A DNA stretch of 33,811 bases from Deltaproteobacteria bacterium (GTDB lineage Bacteria; Myxococcota_A; UBA9160; SZUA-336). Under the pieces are notes generated by a model. That model saw only the letters and a program-made list of their open reading frames with translations. It ran no database searches and had not been told where the DNA came from. This document shows positions 15,313 through 23,775 of the stretch, piece after piece. Position numbers and translations under genes: made by a program. Every line of letters begins with the position of its first letter. Within the stretch, counting starts at the first letter, position 1. The stretch covers positions 1 through 33,811 of the forward strand of contig JAJDAK010000020.1 in NCBI GenBank assembly GCA_029261895.1. Direction: 5' to 3'.

Positions 15313-16887
15313 CTACCAGGACTGGTCCTGAATCATCGCATCGACTTCTGTTGCGATTCTCTGGAGCGTCTCGTCAACGCTAAGTTCACGTCGCGTCAGA
15401 TCCTCTTTGGTCTGCCCGTGGACTTCGACACATAGGTTCAGATTCGCCGACTGAATGCGATCGACGACCGACTTTCGAATACGATCTGAGACGACTTGCA
15501 AACCAACCTGATCCGTTCCCGCTACCACGTAACACTCTTCGAAGGCGCCACTAGGGGTCAGCGGCGGAAGCAGCACATCGATGTCGGGAATGATTGCGCC
15601 GCGCACGGCTTCAAGAACCTCTCGAATAATCGATTCGGGCAGGCTCAACGATGCGTCCGGATCATCCGGGCCTACGATCACGCGAATGATGCTGTACGTG
15701 TCCCGCAATCTGGCCCCGTCCATCAGCGCGGGTCGAATCAACGACGCGAGCGAGTACACCGGCAATGCGACATGAAAGGAACTGCCCTTGCCTACTTCAC
15801 TTTCAACCCAGATTCGACCGCCGTGCCCCTCGACCAATTGCTTACAGATATACAGCCCCAGCCCTAGGCCTTTGCGGCTCTCCCACTCTTGGCTTTCCTC
15901 TTGATGGAGACGTTCGAAAATACGCCCACATGCCTGTTCGGAGATTCCACAGCCTGTGTCATGAATCGAAACTCTCAGATAGTCACAATCACTCGGGTCG
16001 GGTTGTAGCTCCACCTGAATCGAACCTTGCTCAGCGGTGAACTTAATCGCGTTCTCAACCAAGTTGGTGACGACCTGACATATACGATTCTCATCTGCGA
16101 ATGCGAGTGGGACCGCCTCTGCAAGAACCGTATCTAGTCGAATGCCTTTCGCGTCTGCCTTTTCTTTCAATACACGCACTGTTTCCTCAAGCACAGGCCC
16201 AAGTTCAACGCGTCGCTTGCTGATGCGAAGCTTTCCCGATTGCGCGCGCGTGCCCTCCATCAGATCCGAGATCATTTGCTTGAGTTGATCCACATTTCGC
16301 ATCGTAATATCGAGGAACTCGCGTTGCTCTGTTGATATCGAGCCACCAATCCCGTCGCGCAACAACCCCACAAACTGATAGATCGCGGTAAGCGGGGTCC
16401 TGAGTTCATGAGAGACGTGAGATAGAAATTCATCCTTGAGCCGGAGTTGTGATTGCCTGGTTTCATCCAATTCCAGCTGAATTCTTTGGCGCTCGATCGC
16501 GTAGCGAATCGAGCGCTCCAAGAGACCGTCATAGCTAGGGCCTTTCGTGAGATAGTCCTGGGCACCGAGCGCCAAGGTGCTTAGCGCGAACCCGTAGTCG
16601 TCACGATCGGTCATGACTACGACCGGCAGGTCCGGCGCTGCTTCGCGAATCGATCGAACCGCCTGATCGCCATGGGCATCGGGAAGTCCAAGATCCAGCA
16701 GCACAACATGATGATGGTGGGCCTGAAGCTCCTTACGTGCATCCGCTATCGTGCGTTCATGTTTGACAATAAACTGTTCGGACTTCGACCTTTCAAGCGA
16801 TCTTCGAACCAGAATTACGTCGTCGGCGTCATCCTCGACCAGTAGTACGCGTGTTGGCCCGGTGCTGATTGGGTGATGGTCATTCAT
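15313..16887 (-). CDS. REC-histidine kinase hybrid with a C-terminal extension
   Basis: A 524-residue cytoplasmic protein started at ATG 16887, 7 nt after GGAG; a TTG two codons earlier is less likely. The N-terminal receiver has D65 in VVLLDLGLPD. A coiled linker leads to HisKA with H160 in LSHVSHELRTPL. The HATPase domain has NLVENAIKF, DTGCGIS and GLGLGLYI. After about residue 395 there is a further ~130-residue region with no motif I recognise, containing LPPLTPSGAFEECYVVAG. There are no membrane segments, so input comes through the receiver. It is the second gene of the four-gene signalling operon. Confidence 0.9.
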   Translation of the reverse strand: MNDHHPISTGPTRVLLVEDDADDVILVRRSLERSKSEQFIVKHERTIADARKELQAHHHHVVLLDLGLPDAHGDQAVRSIREAAPDLPVVVMTDRDDYGFALSTLALGAQDYLTKGPSYDGLLERSIRYAIERQRIQLELDETRQSQLRLKDEFLSHVSHELRTPLTAIYQFVGLLRDGIGGSISTEQREFLDITMRNVDQLKQMISDLMEGTRAQSGKLRISKRRVELGPVLEETVRVLKEKADAKGIRLDTVLAEAVPLAFADENRICQVVTNLVENAIKFTAEQGSIQVELQPDPSDCDYLRVSIHDTGCGISEQACGRIFERLHQEESQEWESRKGLGLGLYICKQLVEGHGGRIWVESEVGKGSSFHVALPVYSLASLIRPALMDGARLRDTYSIIRVIVGPDDPDASLSLPESIIREVLEAVRGAIIPDIDVLLPPLTPSGAFEECYVVAGTDQVGLQVVSDRIRKSVVDRIQSANLNLCVEVHGQTKEDLTRRELSVDETLQRIATEVDAMIQDQSW

Positions 16888-16911
16888 CTGCAAACTCCTG
16901 CGACACGGACC

Positions 16912-18066
16912 TCATCTAACGGTCGCGCTGGATGGCAAGGCGCCAAACCGTGATTTGGTAGGTTGCGGAAGCATGAAGCGGAAGTGTGCGCCTTGACCCG
17001 GCACGGACTCGACCCAGATTTTCCCGTGGTGACATTCGATCACTTTGCGACAGATGCTGAGGCCAATTCCCGAACCTTCGTAGTCCGCTCTCGAGTGCAA
17101 TCGCTTAAAGGGGCTAAAAATTTGGCTGAAATGTTCTTCCTTGATGCCGATTCCGTTGTCGCGCACGCCCAATATCACTGAGGGACCAGACGAATCGCAA
17201 GTGATATGCACCTGCGGCTTCTCACCGTTACTGAACTTGAGCGCGTTATTGACCAGGTTCTGATACAGCTGAGTGACCAATGACGGATCACACCACGCTG
17301 TGGGGAGATCATCTCTGGTGATTTCGGCATTCGACTCTTCAATACGCAGTGACAACGCTTCGAGTGCATTGTCGATACATTCATCTAGGTCCACCGATTC
17401 TCGACGTATGCCACGGATGCCCGTCTGAGAGAGGCTCAGAATATCTTCGATCAACGTTTTCATTCGAACGCTCGCATTCGAAATACGATCAAGATGCTCC
17501 GAGCACTCTTTCGATAAATCGTCTCCCGCATCTTCTCGGAGCAATTCCCCGAAACGAAGGATTTTTCGCAATGGTTCCTGGAGATCATGGGATGCCACGT
17601 GAGCGAACTCTTCGAGGTCTCGGTTTCGTTGCTCGAGTTCCTCCGTTTGAGTTTTAATCACACGCATCAACGCGATATATTCGATGGCTTCACGGACCGC
17701 ACGAGTCAGTGCTGAACCCGAAATACTTCCCTTTATCAGGTAGTCCCGAGCGCCACCCTTAATGGCTCGCACGGCGGTTTCCGCATCGGAATCGCCGGTG
17801 AGCATAATCACCGGCATGGGTTCTAGGATCTCGTCGTTGATGCGTTGCAGGACTTCCAAGCCATCGCCATCCGGTAGATGACAGTCCAAGAGAACGCAGT
17901 CCGGTGCTCGCGCACAACAGAGTTGAAAACCTTCTTCCGCCGTCGTCGCCTCGACGCATACCACGGACAAATCCTTGGAGCGCTCGAGAAGTTTTCTGTA
18001 GTGGGCACGGTCATAATTGGAATCATCGATGATCAATACCGTGACTTCGTCGATCAGCGTCTGCAT
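16912..18066 (-). CDS. REC-histidine kinase hybrid (phytochrome-type HisKA)
   Basis: A 384-residue cytoplasmic protein. The receiver has D61 in VLLDCHLPDGDG, T90 in VIMLTGDSD and K112 in DYLIKGS. A coiled coil with TEELEQRNRDLEEF leads to HisKA with H160 in AHVASHDLQEPLRKI, the variant common in phytochrome-like kinases. The HATPase domain shows NLVNNALKF, DNGIGI and GSGIGLSI. It is the first gene of the leftward operon, 24 bp before the second hybrid kinase. The divergent DUF1329 gene starts 163 bp away. Confidence 0.9.
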   Translation of the reverse strand: MQTLIDEVTVLIIDDSNYDRAHYRKLLERSKDLSVVCVEATTAEEGFQLCCARAPDCVLLDCHLPDGDGLEVLQRINDEILEPMPVIMLTGDSDAETAVRAIKGGARDYLIKGSISGSALTRAVREAIEYIALMRVIKTQTEELEQRNRDLEEFAHVASHDLQEPLRKILRFGELLREDAGDDLSKECSEHLDRISNASVRMKTLIEDILSLSQTGIRGIRRESVDLDECIDNALEALSLRIEESNAEITRDDLPTAWCDPSLVTQLYQNLVNNALKFSNGEKPQVHITCDSSGPSVILGVRDNGIGIKEEHFSQIFSPFKRLHSRADYEGSGIGLSICRKVIECHHGKIWVESVPGQGAHFRFMLPQPTKSRFGALPSSATVR

Positions 18067-18229
18067 ATCGGTCTTAGAATCGGCCCGACGGGATGCAATC
18101 TAATGCGACTCTCGCGTCCAGTATTTCTGTATACGACTCAAAGAGTCTACAAAACAGTACCCTGGCTACGGATCGACACCTTTGGTTACGCTCATACCAC
18201 TGAAAAAATGGATGATGCGAGGAGTCACT

Positions 18230-19534
18230 ATGCGTGCTGCAATCCTTTTGATCACGCCATTCTTGATGGCGGCCGATTTGGCTCCGGTTACGTCCCTCAA
18301 AGAGGGGGACCGGATCGACTACGAGTCCATCGAGAAGCTCAAACCCTACCTTCCTGAGGTCTTTTGGGAGAATCGTGATTTCTTCTTCTATGAAGGAATG
18401 AATATCGATATCGGCCCGACGCAACGGAAGTACGAAGGCAATAAGCAGTACGACGCCATGACGGAGAAGTATCGTGGCAAGGTGGAGATTGGTCGCGATG
18501 GCGCGTTGGTCAATCACATTGCAGGTCGACCGTTTCCCAACGACACCATCGATTGCAAGGGCGATCCCAAGGCAGCGTTGAAAATCATCTGGAACTTCAT
18601 GCGACCGTGGGCCGGGGATGGGGGCCGGGTCACATGGTCGTATACGTATTGGGATCGTGGCGAGCAGCTGCCACTTTATTACGAAGGCAGTGCCAAAGGC
18701 ATTCAGCTCGCTAAACGAATCGAACCACAGTACCAGGAGAACGACGGCAGTATCTTCAAGAACGACAAGCGACTCTTCGTATTGGGCATTGACGTTCTTG
18801 CACCGTTCGACGCACGCGGAATTATGCTGCTGAGTTACCGTTACAAAGATTCCGAGGGACCACTCGACAACGCGCGAAATGACGATACCTGGGTCTACGT
18901 GCCTGACTTGCGGCGCGTGCGTCGAATTTCAACCGCGCAACGAACCGATCCCGTGCAGGGTACCGACTTCACGATGGACGATCTGCGCAGCTTCTCTGGA
19001 GTACCTCCACAGTATGAATGGGAATGCTTAGGCGAAGGTAAGTTCGTCTCGCCAATGAATACCAAGCGTCTCGCCTATCCGTACCGTGAGGATTACGATT
19101 TTGGACCGTTTGGTTTTTCGTATGCCAACGATCGCTGGGAAGTTCGAGATGCGTGGATTGTACGCTTCGACCCGAAAAACGAAGACCATCCATACCATCA
19201 CAAAGACATCTACATCGACAAGGAAACCTACGAGCCGCTCTACAGCTTTGCCTACGATCGCAAGAACGAGCTATGGAAGATCATCTGGCATAACAAACGC
19301 TATAGCGAGGATTGGAACGGAAACGATCCGCTCGCGAAGAACGGCATCTGGTATCCGAGTTGGGAAGGCATTGGCGAGGTCAGAGATCTCCGTGTGATCA
19401 GTGACATCATTGTCAATGTTCAAACGGGCACGGGAAATCGTATCGAATTCTGGGGCAACGAAGGTTCGCCCATGTCAACCCGCGGCAAAATTCGACGCTT
19501 TATCGATATCGGGCGACTCAACCGAGGCCGCTAG
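18230..19534 (+). CDS. DUF1329 family exported protein
   Basis: A 434-residue protein started at ATG 18230, 5 nt after GAGGAG. It has a short hydrophobic N-terminus (MRAAILLITPFLMAADLAP) that fits a brief signal peptide. Features I associate with DUF1329 are the aromatic-rich body, the YRYKDSEGPLDNARNDDTW area, VYVPDLRRVRRIS, GTDFTMDDLRSFSG, and the final part with DKETYEPLYSFAYDRK. Family members have a LolA/LolB-like beta fold and are envelope proteins, often near RND exporters or lipid-related genes; their role is unsettled. None of those partners is adjacent here. Confidence 0.83.
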   Translation: MRAAILLITPFLMAADLAPVTSLKEGDRIDYESIEKLKPYLPEVFWENRDFFFYEGMNIDIGPTQRKYEGNKQYDAMTEKYRGKVEIGRDGALVNHIAGRPFPNDTIDCKGDPKAALKIIWNFMRPWAGDGGRVTWSYTYWDRGEQLPLYYEGSAKGIQLAKRIEPQYQENDGSIFKNDKRLFVLGIDVLAPFDARGIMLLSYRYKDSEGPLDNARNDDTWVYVPDLRRVRRISTAQRTDPVQGTDFTMDDLRSFSGVPPQYEWECLGEGKFVSPMNTKRLAYPYREDYDFGPFGFSYANDRWEVRDAWIVRFDPKNEDHPYHHKDIYIDKETYEPLYSFAYDRKNELWKIIWHNKRYSEDWNGNDPLAKNGIWYPSWEGIGEVRDLRVISDIIVNVQTGTGNRIEFWGNEGSPMSTRGKIRRFIDIGRLNRGR

Positions 19535-19711
19535 TCCACCGCCCGAAATATCTTGAGTCACGCGCTTGGGGCAACGGACCCCAGTAGTTTCGCAGCGATG
19601 CAGGTTCGCATCAAATTCCGCGAGAACTGCTCACGGGGTATACTCACGCATACGGTTCCTCGGGGGTTAGCTATGTGACCATTCTTTCGAAGTAGGAGGC
19701 CGTAAGCGGGA
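19535..19711. other. Intergenic region with a weak hairpin
   Basis: The 177 bp between the DUF1329 gene and the next exported protein hold a TGGGG/CCCCA hairpin (19567-19583, 7-nt loop) without a T-run, possibly a weak terminator. AGGAGG near 19695 lies about 12 nt before the next ATG, a rather long spacing. No small ORF with a convincing ribosome site was seen. Confidence 0.4.
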
Positions 19712-20665
19712 ATGCGTCGAAGACTAACGGGTTGTATCTTTGCGATCGCGATTTGCGTGGGTTCACCGGTGTTGGCCGCCGATCCCGTGGTGGGTACTGC
19801 GATATCGCTCCACCTGGCAGCAGAAGACGTGACCACGGCTGCGCTTCAGATCGATGGGATGTGTCTGAGTCCTGTGCTGACTTTTCGTCTGCTGAAGTCG
19901 TTGCAGAGGTTACCCGACAAGATTCTGAGCAAGACGCAGAAGGCTGGACCCGAGAAGGCCACGCGTTCGGTCTTGAAGCAGATCGCCAGCCAGGCCGGCA
20001 AGGTCACGAAGACTCTGGGTCCGGCTTCCTTTGCGCCGCTGCAGACGATGACGACGGCGATTCGCCGCGTGATCGACGACGACCCGAACGATCCGGTTGC
20101 GGTAACCGATCCGAACCAAGCACTCGATACGCTGCAGGCAACGGTGAATGCATTTGCGCTAGATGCAGCGACCACCGCGCGTTTGAACAAGACGATCGAC
20201 AAGATCCGCGCTGAGCTCGTGGCGGGCGACTTGCCTCGCCAGTACAAGGAGATCGGCAAGCTGATCAAGAGCATTACCAAGGCGGTGGCGTCGGGGAATC
20301 CCAAGTTGACGGGCGAGCAGGCCTCGGAACTTTTGATGCAGACCGTGCAGTTTGCGGGCTACTTCGATCCAGCAGATGTTGTGGAGTCGTTTCGTGCTGG
20401 AGTTCGTGCCGGTGATCTCGATATCGCCGTACTCTCCGTTGTAGCATCACAGCAGGAGCAGATTCGCGCGCAGCTTGAGTTCGCGCTCGATCCTAACGAT
20501 TACGCCGAGATCGATACCATCATGACCACCAATTTGAATCTGGTGAACGACATGGGCGACTTACGCGAGTTCACCATGACGCGCAACGATCCCAATGGTC
20601 CCGTGGCTTATCCGTTCTATTTCATGGTCGGCTGCGATGGCAACTGGAGGATCTTTGACTTCTAG
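19712..20665 (+). CDS. Exported protein of unknown function
   Basis: A 317-residue protein with a clear signal peptide (RRRLTGCIFAIAICVGSPVLAA, cleavage near residue 23). The mature part is mostly helical and Ala/Thr/Lys-rich, with repeated DPN motifs (DDPNDP, TDPNQ, LDPNDY, NDPNG). I do not recognise a family. It ends FYFMVGCDGNWRIFDF. The downstream phospholipase-like gene begins before this stop codon, so the two are probably translated together and may act in the same compartment. Confidence 0.7.
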   Translation: MRRRLTGCIFAIAICVGSPVLAADPVVGTAISLHLAAEDVTTAALQIDGMCLSPVLTFRLLKSLQRLPDKILSKTQKAGPEKATRSVLKQIASQAGKVTKTLGPASFAPLQTMTTAIRRVIDDDPNDPVAVTDPNQALDTLQATVNAFALDAATTARLNKTIDKIRAELVAGDLPRQYKEIGKLIKSITKAVASGNPKLTGEQASELLMQTVQFAGYFDPADVVESFRAGVRAGDLDIAVLSVVASQQEQIRAQLEFALDPNDYAEIDTIMTTNLNLVNDMGDLREFTMTRNDPNGPVAYPFYFMVGCDGNWRIFDF

Positions 20666-22625
20666 GCGTGCCGCGACGCTATTCGTGCTGGTTTTGGCGC
20701 TTCAACCGCTGGGCGCACTCGCCTATGAGACCGACTCCCATGCCATGATGTGCTGCATTGCTCTGGGTGCGACCACGCGCAACGATTTGAAGTGCGAGGT
20801 GCCCGACGACGGCCGCATGGGCCGCCTGCTCGACGCCCTCGAGTACGAAAACGTTCAGAATGCCGCGCAGCTGGTCGCAAAAGGTGCGATCGCGGAAGAC
20901 AACACGACCGCGAGCCTTCTTCTTTCACCTACGGCTCCGCTCGTCGAGGCGGTCCGCGTTATGGCGCATTTTCATGAGGTGATCGAAAACAAGGGGCTCG
21001 AGTACGTCGTAGATATTGGACTTGTGTCCTTCGAGATCAAAGGTCCGAGCTCGGCCTATTGGCAGCAGGGTCAGACCGATCCCCACGGGATCTCTTCCGC
21101 TTCGAACGACTTCACCTGGAAAACCGCACGAGACAATCTGTATTTCGCCCTGACCTTCTCTAAGCGACTCGATCGGCGAGAAGGCTTCTATCTCGACAGC
21201 CAACTCGGGTTGTTCCACACCGTGGGTCACCTTCTGCACCACTATCAGGATGCGGCGTCCCCGCCTCACACGCGTGGCGACATGCATCTGAACGTTCCCA
21301 TCCGTAGTGCCCTTTGGGGGCTCGATGTAGCTCCGCCGGACCCATCGCTCTACGAGCGACGGATCCGTTCAAAAAATGTTTTCCTTGTCATGCGCGATCG
21401 GAACTTCGATATTCCGCCGGTTCTCGACTTAGGACTCGATCCGCCTGCGCTGCCCAATACGCCCCCGTTCGCACCCGTAAGCAACTTTCAGGATGCGGAG
21501 AACTATACGGCGACGTCCGATTGCACGTTTCTCCCGCCCCCGGGCAACTTTGGTATCGGCGAGTTTACGGCCTCCCATTTCTACAGTAAGGACACGCGTC
21601 CTTTTCTCGGCTTCAATCCAAGTCAGCCGTGTCCCCGGCTGGATGATCTGACTGAAGGGGAAGACCGCTACAACTACCAGGTTGGCCCTGTGCTGATCGC
21701 GCCCATCCTGAAGAAGGGATTGCTGGCCTCAACCATGTTGGACGGGGAGGTCCTTGACGAGTATGCGAAGCACCTGGTGCCTCTGGCGATCGCTCACAGT
21801 GCCAGTGTCTTCGACTACTTCTTCCGGGGTATCGTCGATCCCAACGGCACACCGGCCCTCGAGGTCGAGCGACTCATTGATGGAACCGTGCAGATTACCA
21901 ACCGCAGCTCCGAGGACCTGAGCGAAGGGACGCTCGAGTTTCACTACGACAACGCGAAGAACGACCAGCGCAAAAAGCATTTCGAGCTGGATATCGATCT
22001 GCCCGTTGGTGTGCCCCAGATTGTCGACGTTCGCCTCGACGAAATACCCGAGAACGAGTTTCCCGAGGACGGCCAATCCTTTGTCTTCGTCTACGAGGGC
22101 AAGATGGGCAACGAGGAAAATGCCATCGCCGCGAGAACCTGTACCTGTGGCCCCGATGTGCCCGACGCGCAGGTCTGTGATCAGCTCTGCACTCCGATCA
22201 ACACGACACGGGTTGCGTTTATAGATCTTCCATCATTGCCGGGTTGCAACATCGGCGGATCACCGATCGGAAATCTCGTGACCGGGGAAAACTGCGTGGA
22301 TGCGCTCGCGCCGCCGGGACTCGTACCACCACTTCTAACCGCACCCATCTGCTCGATCGATGCGGGTTTTTGTATGCAGCAACTGCTGTCCTTTAATCCG
22401 GTTTGCTTCCCCACGCCACCTGAAACCGGCTTTATGTTTGGAATCAATACCGATGAGGTCTGGGTGCTACGTGGCAGCTGTGCAGAGTTCCCGGTGGGGA
22501 CGTGCGTGAACATCAGCATTCCCACAACACCGTTCTTGGATTTCTACGGCTTTTCCGATATGAACTTTCTACCCTGTCTCTGTCAGGCAACGGATCCGCC
22601 GCTATGTGATCTTTGCTGCAATTAG
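20637..22625 (+). CDS. Large exported protein with zinc-phospholipase C/S1-P1-nuclease-like histidine motif
   Basis: A 662-residue exported protein from ATG 20637. A TTG at 20655, 4 nt after GGAGG, is an alternative start that better fits a ribosome site; both keep the signal peptide (AATLFVLVLALQPLGALA). The mature N-terminus has a histidine (TDSHA), and near residues 194-215 the pattern FHTVGHLLHHYQDAASPPH matches the H-x3-H...D...P-x-H zinc-ligand pattern of zinc-dependent phospholipase C and S1/P1 nucleases. The second half looks like a beta-rich domain followed by a Cys-rich tail (CTCG, CDQLC, CLCQ, CDLCC). The substrate is unknown; the assignment rests on this motif alone. Confidence 0.65.
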   Translation: MATGGSLTSRRAATLFVLVLALQPLGALAYETDSHAMMCCIALGATTRNDLKCEVPDDGRMGRLLDALEYENVQNAAQLVAKGAIAEDNTTASLLLSPTAPLVEAVRVMAHFHEVIENKGLEYVVDIGLVSFEIKGPSSAYWQQGQTDPHGISSASNDFTWKTARDNLYFALTFSKRLDRREGFYLDSQLGLFHTVGHLLHHYQDAASPPHTRGDMHLNVPIRSALWGLDVAPPDPSLYERRIRSKNVFLVMRDRNFDIPPVLDLGLDPPALPNTPPFAPVSNFQDAENYTATSDCTFLPPPGNFGIGEFTASHFYSKDTRPFLGFNPSQPCPRLDDLTEGEDRYNYQVGPVLIAPILKKGLLASTMLDGEVLDEYAKHLVPLAIAHSASVFDYFFRGIVDPNGTPALEVERLIDGTVQITNRSSEDLSEGTLEFHYDNAKNDQRKKHFELDIDLPVGVPQIVDVRLDEIPENEFPEDGQSFVFVYEGKMGNEENAIAARTCTCGPDVPDAQVCDQLCTPINTTRVAFIDLPSLPGCNIGGSPIGNLVTGENCVDALAPPGLVPPLLTAPICSIDAGFCMQQLLSFNPVCFPTPPETGFMFGINTDEVWVLRGSCAEFPVGTCVNISIPTTPFLDFYGFSDMNFLPCLCQATDPPLCDLCCN

Positions 22626-22695
22626 GAACACAGCCGCCGTCGCGCTGAAGGCGTTGTTGATGCCGATGGTGGGCTCCAGGAACAGATCTGCGCGT

Positions 22696-22980
22696 CTACG
22701 CAGGCTGGAGCTTCTTGATGCGGATCTTAGAAACCTTCTGCACCTGAGCCAGATCGTAAGCGGCCTGCATGCGAAGCCATGCGTCGGCGCTGCTCCCAAT
22801 TCCCTTCTCGAGCCGGATCGCCATCTCGGGGGAAATGCCGGCATGGCCGTTGATGAGCTGCGTGAGCTGCTTGCGCGAGACGCCGAGGCCTTTGGCCGCG
22901 GCCGTGATCGTCAGGCCCAGACCTTCGACGATGGCTCGCCGGATCACCTGCCCAGGGTGCGGGGGATTTTTCATGGGCAT
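22696..22980 (-). CDS. higA: HigA family antitoxin
   Basis: A 94-residue protein with the HigA/VapI start [16 protein letters not shown] and an HTH_3-type helix-turn-helix (about 24-45, [20 protein letters not shown]). In this family it binds and neutralises the HigB ribosome-dependent mRNA interferase and represses the operon. It lies 12 bp downstream of the toxin gene with AGGAGG 6 nt before the ATG. Toxin-first order is characteristic of higBA. Confidence 0.93.
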   Translation of the reverse strand: MPMKNPPHPGQVIRRAIVEGLGLTITAAAKGLGVSRKQLTQLINGHAGISPEMAIRLEKGIGSSADAWLRMQAAYDLAQVQKVSKIRIKKLQPA

Positions 22981-22992
22981 GTCACACCTCCT

Positions 22993-23280
22993 CTAGTGGT
23001 AGTCCTCATAGTTTACGTTGGTAACGTCCGTTCCTTCGAAACGGAACGTCACACGCCAGTTTCCGGAAACCCAGATCGACCAGCGCTGGTCCTTCGCCGG
23101 TTTGAGCCGATGCAGCTTGTAGCCGGGCAAGTCCGCGTCGTTTGGTGCTGATGCGGCATCCAGAACGAGTAGAATTTCCCGTAACTTCTCGGCGTGCTCG
23201 GCGTGCTCGGCGTTGACCCTGCTCGCATCGTCGTTCTCGTAGAGCTTCTTCAAGCCACGATGCCGGATCCTCCGAATCAT
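22993..23280 (-). CDS. higB: HigB family toxin (RelE/ParE superfamily)
   Basis: A 95-residue toxin of the HigB type, recognisable by LRLHRL-like KLHRLKPAKDQRWSIWV, the following NWRVTFRFEG and the final VNYEDYH. The family cleaves mRNA on translating ribosomes. Residues 24-31 contain AEHAEH, encoded by a 9-bp tandem duplication (about 23188-23213), an insertion-like variation in a surface helix. It is first in the operon and divergent from repeat copy A. Confidence 0.92.
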   Translation of the reverse strand: MIRRIRHRGLKKLYENDDASRVNAEHAEHAEKLREILLVLDAASAPNDADLPGYKLHRLKPAKDQRWSIWVSGNWRVTFRFEGTDVTNVNYEDYH

Positions 23281-23295
23281 GGTCCATAGTAACCT

Positions 23296-23312
23296 GATAC
23301 GTATCGGGTATC
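23296..23312. promoter_or_regulatory. Palindrome upstream of higBA, probable HigA operator
   Basis: GATACGTATC is a perfect 10-bp palindrome at 23296-23305, and a second GTATC follows at 23308-23312. It starts 16 bp upstream of the higB ATG. HigA antitoxins repress their own promoters by binding such short dyads. Predicted from symmetry and position only. Confidence 0.55.
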
Positions 23313-23397
23313 AAGTCGAAAACTTAAATAAGAGCAGCTGAGCCTACCTGTCTAATAGCGAAGCCAGGATGAATAAGCGGGCTGAAGGATCGGATCA

Positions 23398-23695
23398 GGG
23401 GTGCAAAAACAGTTGAGCCGGTCCGCGTGCTCCCTGAATTCCTTTAATCCTCAGCATCTTAGGTTTTCCGCCCGCCTGCTTGATTCAAGCAACAATACAA
23501 ATGATTCAAGCACCCCTTGCATCCTCGCCCTTGTAAGTTACTGACTTTCCTCGGAGAGATGGCCTTCGCTGATGAACGGGGCGGTCTCGAAAGACATTCG
23601 GCGGGTTTCGAGATTTTCCTTTTATCTCAAGCAGTTACCTAGCCCACCTGCTCGACCTGGTTCAAGCAGACCTGATCCGATGTGGTGCAGTTTGA
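23398..23695. repeat. Repeat copy A (tRNA-half cassette repeat)
   Basis: First of three related intergenic repeats. In order it holds GGTGCAAAAACAGTTGAGCC (diverged from copies B and C), a degenerate hairpin region, TTCAAGCA motifs, a tRNA-Ser 5'-half with its upstream flank, and a tail through GATGTGGTGCAGTTTGA. The tail (23593-23695) is almost identical to copy B. No gene with a ribosome site lies in the whole 23281-23771 interval; the rest is copy A plus an ATPase remnant. Confidence 0.8.
23553..23592 (+). pseudogene. tRNA-Ser(CGA) 5'-half fragment, copy A
   Basis: Forty bases starting GGAGAGATGG and ending GGTCTCGAAA correspond to acceptor strand through anticodon loop of tRNA-Ser with anticodon CGA. 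The D-arm is altered relative to copy B (GCCTTCGCTGA replacing CGGAGCGGT). After the loop the sequence does not complete the anticodon stem, so no functional tRNA can form. Confidence 0.7.
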
Positions 23696-23775
23696 CCAAA
23701 TTTACGCCACTCATCTCAGGGCCCCGCCAATGCGGAAAGGCTACGCTCGCTTGGATGCTGCTCAAGCCGCGCTAG
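23692..23775 (+). pseudogene. Startless remnant of a DUF4143-type ATPase with half of its operator
   Basis: TTGACCA-A-TTTACG at 23692-23706 matches 14 of 15 bases of the left arm of the palindrome before the intact ATPase at 29617. From 23710 the frame reads LISGPRQCGKATLAWMLLKPR then TAG (21 residues given in one-letter code here are interrupted: LISGPRQCGKATL / AWMLLKPR), against LISGPRQCGKTTLARMLLKP in the intact gene. A deletion has removed the right arm, start codon and first ~23 codons, and everything after the P-loop region is gone. The stop CTAG is shared with the convergent exported-protein gene. Confidence 0.85.

Noticed and set aside
22606..23151. 181-residue plus-strand ORF over higBA
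   Set aside because: Antisense shadow of two well-recognised toxin-antitoxin genes.
23572..23775. 67-residue ORF in repeat A as a real gene
   Set aside because: Its first part is repeat sequence also translated in copy B; only the last 21 codons resemble a protein, and those are an ATPase remnant.
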